This document shows, piece by piece, positions 13,923-16,711 of a DNA stretch of 16,711 nt. The notes under the pieces were generated by a model. That model saw only the letters and a list, made by a program, of their open reading frames with translations, did no database searches and had not been told where the DNA came from. Position numbers and translations under genes: made by a program. Source of the DNA: an uncultured Clostridia bacterium (GTDB lineage Bacteria > Bacillota > Clostridia > Christensenellales > Borkfalkiaceae); the NCBI GenBank assembly GCA_934247855.1, contig CAKQKA010000034.1, forward strand, positions 1-16,711. The letters run 5' to 3'. Numbering within the stretch: position 1 is the stretch's first letter; every line of letters begins with the position of its first letter.

Positions 13923-15224
13923 ATGAGAGCATACGATATTATCAAGAAAAAGCGCGACGGATTTGCGCTTACAGACGAAGAAATAAGATTTTTTATCGGC
14001 GGTTACGTATCGGGCGAAATACCCGATTATCAGGCTGCCGCGTTGTGCATGGCGATTTACTTTCGGGGAATGACCGACGAGGAAACCGCCTCGCTCACTT
14101 TTGCCGTGCGCGATTCCGGCGAAAAATTGCATTTTGAAAACATAAACGGCTTGCGCGTAGATAAACATTCTACGGGCGGCGTAGGCGATAAAACAAGTCT
14201 TATCGTTGCGCCCGTGGTTGCCGCGCTCGGCGTAAAAGTTGCAAAAATGAGCGGTCGCGGCTTAGGTCATACCGGCGGAACTATAGACAAACTCGAGTCT
14301 ATCGACGGCTTCAAAGTAGATTTGCCCGTCGCCGAGTTTGAACGCATCGTCAACGAAATCGGCATTGCGATAGTCGGGCAAAACGCCGAACTTGCGCCTG
14401 CCGATAAAAAGCTGTACGCCCTTCGCGACGTTACCGCCACGGTAGACAGCATGCCGCTCATCGCCTCAAGCATTATGGGCAAGAAACTCGCCGCCGACGA
14501 CGACTGCATCGTGCTTGATGTAAAAACGGGCAGCGGTTCGTTCATGAAAACCGTCGAGGACAGCACTGCGCTCGCCAAAATTATGGTAAACATCGGCAAG
14601 CGCGCGGGCAAGAAAATGCTTGCGCTCATAACCGATATGGATATTCCCTTAGGGCATGCAATCGGCAATGCGCTCGAGGTTAAAGAGGCTATCGAGGTGT
14701 TAAACGGCAAAGGGCCCGAAGATTTAACCGAGGTTTGTATAGCTCTTGCAACAAATATGTTATATCTTGCCGAAAAAGGCAGTTTGGAGCAGTGCGAAAA
14801 AGATGTTCGCCGTGTTCTTAAAGATAAAACCGCGCTCGGCGTGCTTAAAAAAATGGTCATAGCGCAGGGCGGCAACGGCGAACTTATCGATAACCCGTCG
14901 CTTTTTAAAACCGCGGCATACTCGCAAGATGTTTTAGCCGATAAAGACGGATATATAACAAGAGTAGATACCGAGGGCTACGGCGTCGCAAGTTTATTGC
15001 TCGGCGCGGGGCGTAACAAAAAAGAAGATAAAATCGATTATTCTGCGGGCATCGTCTTAAACAAAAAGACGGGCGACGCGGTTAAAAAAGGCGATATCAT
15101 CGCTACGCTGTACGCAAACAATAAAGATTTGTTTGCCGAGTCCGAAAAAAGATTTTTGCAAAGCACGGTAATAGGAAACGAAAAACCTGTTTTGCGCCCG
15201 CTTATTCTCGGCAAAGTCGAGTAA
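13923..15224 (+). CDS. pdp: Pyrimidine-nucleoside phosphorylase
   Basis: Pdp phosphorolyses uridine, deoxyuridine and thymidine to base plus (deoxy)ribose-1-phosphate. It is a 433-aa homodimeric member of the thymidine/pyrimidine phosphorylase family. The phosphate-binding signature KHSTGGVGDKTS is at 81-92, followed by KMSGRGLGHTGGTIDKLES, the family hallmark. The broad-specificity Pdp name is chosen over DeoA because Firmicutes usually encode Pdp; the sequence alone cannot exclude a thymidine-preferring enzyme. The ATG at 13923 lies 13 nt after cdd with only a weak GCGGGTAG upstream, so translational coupling to cdd is likely. tdk follows after 106 nt. Confidence 0.95.
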   Translation: MRAYDIIKKKRDGFALTDEEIRFFIGGYVSGEIPDYQAAALCMAIYFRGMTDEETASLTFAVRDSGEKLHFENINGLRVDKHSTGGVGDKTSLIVAPVVAALGVKVAKMSGRGLGHTGGTIDKLESIDGFKVDLPVAEFERIVNEIGIAIVGQNAELAPADKKLYALRDVTATVDSMPLIASSIMGKKLAADDDCIVLDVKTGSGSFMKTVEDSTALAKIMVNIGKRAGKKMLALITDMDIPLGHAIGNALEVKEAIEVLNGKGPEDLTEVCIALATNMLYLAEKGSLEQCEKDVRRVLKDKTALGVLKKMVIAQGGNGELIDNPSLFKTAAYSQDVLADKDGYITRVDTEGYGVASLLLGAGRNKKEDKIDYSAGIVLNKKTGDAVKKGDIIATLYANNKDLFAESEKRFLQSTVIGNEKPVLRPLILGKVE

Positions 15225-15271
15225 AAGCAAAAACGCAATTTGATACGCAAAACGAATAAACGGCAGGTCAA

Positions 15272-15283
15272 GCGGCTCGCCGC
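15272..15283 (+). other. Small GC hairpin in the pdp-tdk gap
   Basis: GCGG and CCGC pair around a CTCG loop midway in the 106-nt gap. There is no T-run, so it is not a terminator. It may be an mRNA processing or stability site, or chance. The gap holds no copy of the dispersed element. Confidence 0.25.
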
Positions 15284-15330
15284 GACGAAAAGATACCAAC
15301 GAATTATAAAACAGAGATACAAGCGAAGTT

Positions 15331-15924
15331 ATGGCAAAATTATATTTCAAGTTCGGCGCGATGGGCTGTTCAAAAACCGCGCAAGCTCTTATAACAAAGT
15401 TTAATTATGAAGAAAAAAATATGAAGGTTTTATTGCTTAAACCTTCCGTTGATACGCGTGACGGCGCAGACGTAGTGCGTTCTCGAATCGGGTTAGAGGC
15501 GAAAGCCGTGGTAGTAAAACCCGAGGACGATATTTACGCACTGTTCGCGGGGTGCTATTTCGACCGAGCCGCCGTAATAGTCGACGAATGCCAGTTTTTA
15601 AAAGAAGAGCAGGTCGATCAGCTTTCGCGTATAGTAATGGATTACGAGATTCCCGTGTTTTGTTTCGGTTTAAGCACGGATTTTACCACTCATTTGTTCG
15701 AGGGCAGTCGCCGCCTTTTCGAGATTGCCGAGTCTATCGTAGAGATAAAGTCGGTTTGTCGTTGCGGCAAAAAAGCTACGGTCAACGCGCGTATAGACGA
15801 TAAAGGCAACGTCGTTTTCAGCGGGGAACAGGTAGTTCTCGGCGGTAACGACCGCTATGTGCCTATGTGTCGTAAATGCTGGTTAGAAGAAAAAGCCAAG
15901 CAAAAACTGCAGGAAAAATCCTGA
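15331..15924 (+). CDS. tdk: Thymidine kinase
   Basis: Tdk phosphorylates thymidine (and deoxyuridine) to dTMP, salvaging it for DNA rather than breaking it down. It is a 197-aa type II enzyme. The P-loop is GAMGCSKT at 9-16, where Ser14 replaces the usual Gly of the GK[ST] motif. Walker B VDECQF is at 84-89, with E86 the likely catalytic base. The zinc site uses C143 and C145 with C180 and C183. The YVPMCRKC end is typical. The P-loop variant looks natural rather than damaged because the rest is intact. The ATG at 15331 has a weak ribosome binding site. It is the last gene of the deo cluster and competes with Pdp for thymidine. Confidence 0.93.
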   Translation: MAKLYFKFGAMGCSKTAQALITKFNYEEKNMKVLLLKPSVDTRDGADVVRSRIGLEAKAVVVKPEDDIYALFAGCYFDRAAVIVDECQFLKEEQVDQLSRIVMDYEIPVFCFGLSTDFTTHLFEGSRRLFEIAESIVEIKSVCRCGKKATVNARIDDKGNVVFSGEQVVLGGNDRYVPMCRKCWLEEKAKQKLQEKS

Positions 15925-15952
15925 ATGAAAACATAAATTAAGTAGTTTGATA

Positions 15953-15988
15953 TTAAAAAATGCCGCCGCTGAAAAATTTCAGCGGCGG
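15953..15988 (-). terminator. Strong intrinsic terminator for the minus-strand membrane gene
   Basis: A 12-bp perfect stem (15963-15974 with 15977-15988, CCGCCGCTGAAA and its complement) is followed on the minus strand by CATTTTTTAATA. It ends about 60 nt past the stop of the 16049-16576 gene. On the + strand the hairpin is followed by TTGTGG, so it is a poorer terminator for tdk, though the stem alone may stabilise that mRNA end. Confidence 0.8.
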
Positions 15989-15993
15989 TTGTG

Positions 15994-16004
15994 GATTATC
16001 GGCA
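15994..16004 (+). repeat. Possible fragment of the dispersed element
   Basis: GATTATCGGCA matches the 3' half of the extended consensus exactly, but the TATAAGTC part is missing. It lies just after the hairpin downstream of tdk. It may be a decayed or truncated copy, or chance. Confidence 0.3.
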
Positions 16005-16048
16005 AAAACCGTGCGGCACGATTTTTACGCCAAGGCGAAGTTTATTAT

Positions 16049-16576
16049 TTATTTAGTTTTAGATTTTAATTGATCGAACGCGCGTATGAACACCGCCGAA
16101 ACGTATTCGATTTTTTCCGCGTCGGCGTCGCTCGGCAAATAGGCTTTAATCATATCGCTTATGCGGATTGTTTTCAGCCCGTCCGAATCTTTTGCGATCT
16201 TGTCAAGGTCGTTAAAAATTTTATCCGCAAGCACGTCGCTTTCATCCTCGCTTACAATGGTGCGCAAAACGAGTTTAAGCATATTCTTCAGCTCGTCCTC
16301 TTCGCGCACGGCAAACCCGCCCGCAAATGCATAAAGCACGGTGGCAAGTCCGCCTGCGGTAAAACTTTTAGAAACCACGATATCGGTAGAAATTTTGCCT
16401 ATCGCCGCCGCAACGCAGTAAACGGCAAACGCAAGGCAAAACGGCAACAACTGATTGAGCTTTTCGGGCGGCGAGCATCTTTTTTTAAGCAAAAACAGCA
16501 CCAAAAACACTATAATCGCCGTTGCCACGCAATCAATGCTGTATTTTGACAGCAGCGCAACGAGTTCTATCTGCAT
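16049..16576 (-). CDS. Three-helix membrane protein with acidic cytoplasmic tail, unknown function
   Basis: I do not recognise this 175-aa protein. I chose the ATG at 16576 because it has AAGGAGG at 16589-16583; an in-frame upstream ATG at 16606 lacks a site. Hydrophobic segments lie at about 13-31, 43-61 and 72-90. Residues 91-175 are soluble, helical and acidic (REEDELKN, SEDESD, SDADAEK), probably cytoplasmic. The overall shape recalls small holin-like or phage-tail-region membrane proteins, but I see no family motif. It overlaps the small gene upstream by 44 nt in another frame, so the two are likely translated from one mRNA that enters from beyond the right edge. It ends at the strong terminator. 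Confidence 0.7.
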   Translation of the reverse strand: MQIELVALLSKYSIDCVATAIIVFLVLFLLKKRCSPPEKLNQLLPFCLAFAVYCVAAAIGKISTDIVVSKSFTAGGLATVLYAFAGGFAVREEDELKNMLKLVLRTIVSEDESDVLADKIFNDLDKIAKDSDGLKTIRISDMIKAYLPSDADAEKIEYVSAVFIRAFDQLKSKTK

Positions 16577-16694
16577 CTTTTTCCTCCTTTTCGGGGAAAA
16601 ACGCACTCATAAAAGACTGTTTATCAAGGTTCTTTTTTTCATTGAATGTCTCAGTCGGTCGCTTTTTCTTTTTTAAATAAAAAGCATTTTGCAT
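16533..16694 (-). CDS. Small basic protein of 53 aa overlapping the membrane gene
   Basis: The ATG at 16694 follows a strong ribosome binding site, AAAGGAGGG, about 4 nt upstream. The product is 53 aa, Lys-rich and hydrophilic at first (LKKKKRP, NEKKN), with a Glu/Lys stretch (FPEKEEKD) and no membrane segment or recognisable motif. The last 44 nt overlap the start of the membrane-protein gene in a different frame, and that gene's AAGGAGG lies inside this ORF. This arrangement suggests translational coupling. The alternative is that only the downstream gene is translated and this is a leader ORF. Family unknown. Confidence 0.5.
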   Translation of the reverse strand: MQNAFYLKKKKRPTETFNEKKNLDKQSFMSAFFPEKEEKDADRTRCAAVKIQH

Positions 16695-16711
16695 GTTTCC
16701 CTCCTTTACCA

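Noticed and set aside
15963..15988. The hairpin as the main terminator of tdk
   Set aside because: On the + strand it is followed by TTGTGG, while the T-run is on the minus-strand side.

Overview
The window looks like a chromosomal segment of an uncultivated Gram-positive anaerobe of the Clostridia type. This is inferred from gene content and style: uvrB followed by uvrA, a DeoC/DeoD/DeoB/Cdd/Pdp/Tdk salvage cluster, a surface protein with InlB-like repeats, and clear -35/-10 promoters. Base composition is intermediate and even. No transposase, integrase, tRNA, rRNA or CRISPR array is visible, so it reads as core genome rather than an island.

Layout. Positions 1-196 hold no convincing gene but contain nested inverted repeats and a 16-bp palindrome. 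Two small adjacent genes (197-550, 581-919) each encode a winged-helix-like domain with a C-terminal membrane segment. Next come uvrB (1002-2963) and uvrA (3191-6025), the damage-recognition half of nucleotide excision repair. A small two-helix membrane protein (6124-6516) and the tRNA pseudouridine synthase gene truA (6537-7280) follow. On the minus strand, convergent with truA, is an SF2 helicase (7395-9242) ending in an RNase H1-type hybrid-binding domain. Divergent from it is a membrane-anchored surface protein (9391-10587). A strong promoter then opens deoC-deoD-deoB-cdd-pdp-tdk (10775-15924). Beyond a hairpin terminator, two overlapping minus-strand genes (16049-16694) run in from the right edge.

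The deo cluster forms a pathway. Cdd deaminates (deoxy)cytidine. Pdp and DeoD phosphorolyse pyrimidine and purine nucleosides. DeoB converts (deoxy)ribose-1-phosphate to the 5-phosphate, and DeoC cleaves deoxyribose-5-phosphate to acetaldehyde and glyceraldehyde-3-phosphate. Tdk instead traps thymidine as dTMP. No transporter or regulator of the pathway lies in the window.

The most unusual signal is an 18-nt element, consensus TATAAGTCGATTATCGGC. Seven good copies sit on the + strand at 947, 3051, 3129, 7303, 11427, 12235 and 13464. A diverged copy lies on the minus strand just after the helicase stop (7384-7367), and an 11-nt fragment lies at 15994. Every copy is intergenic and reads in the direction of the gene just upstream. 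Four copies begin 10-27 nt after that gene's stop codon on the + or minus strand plus one at 20 nt, and one supplies the stop codon of deoC. It follows gene ends regardless of gene function, so it looks like a dispersed gene-end element rather than a pathway operator.
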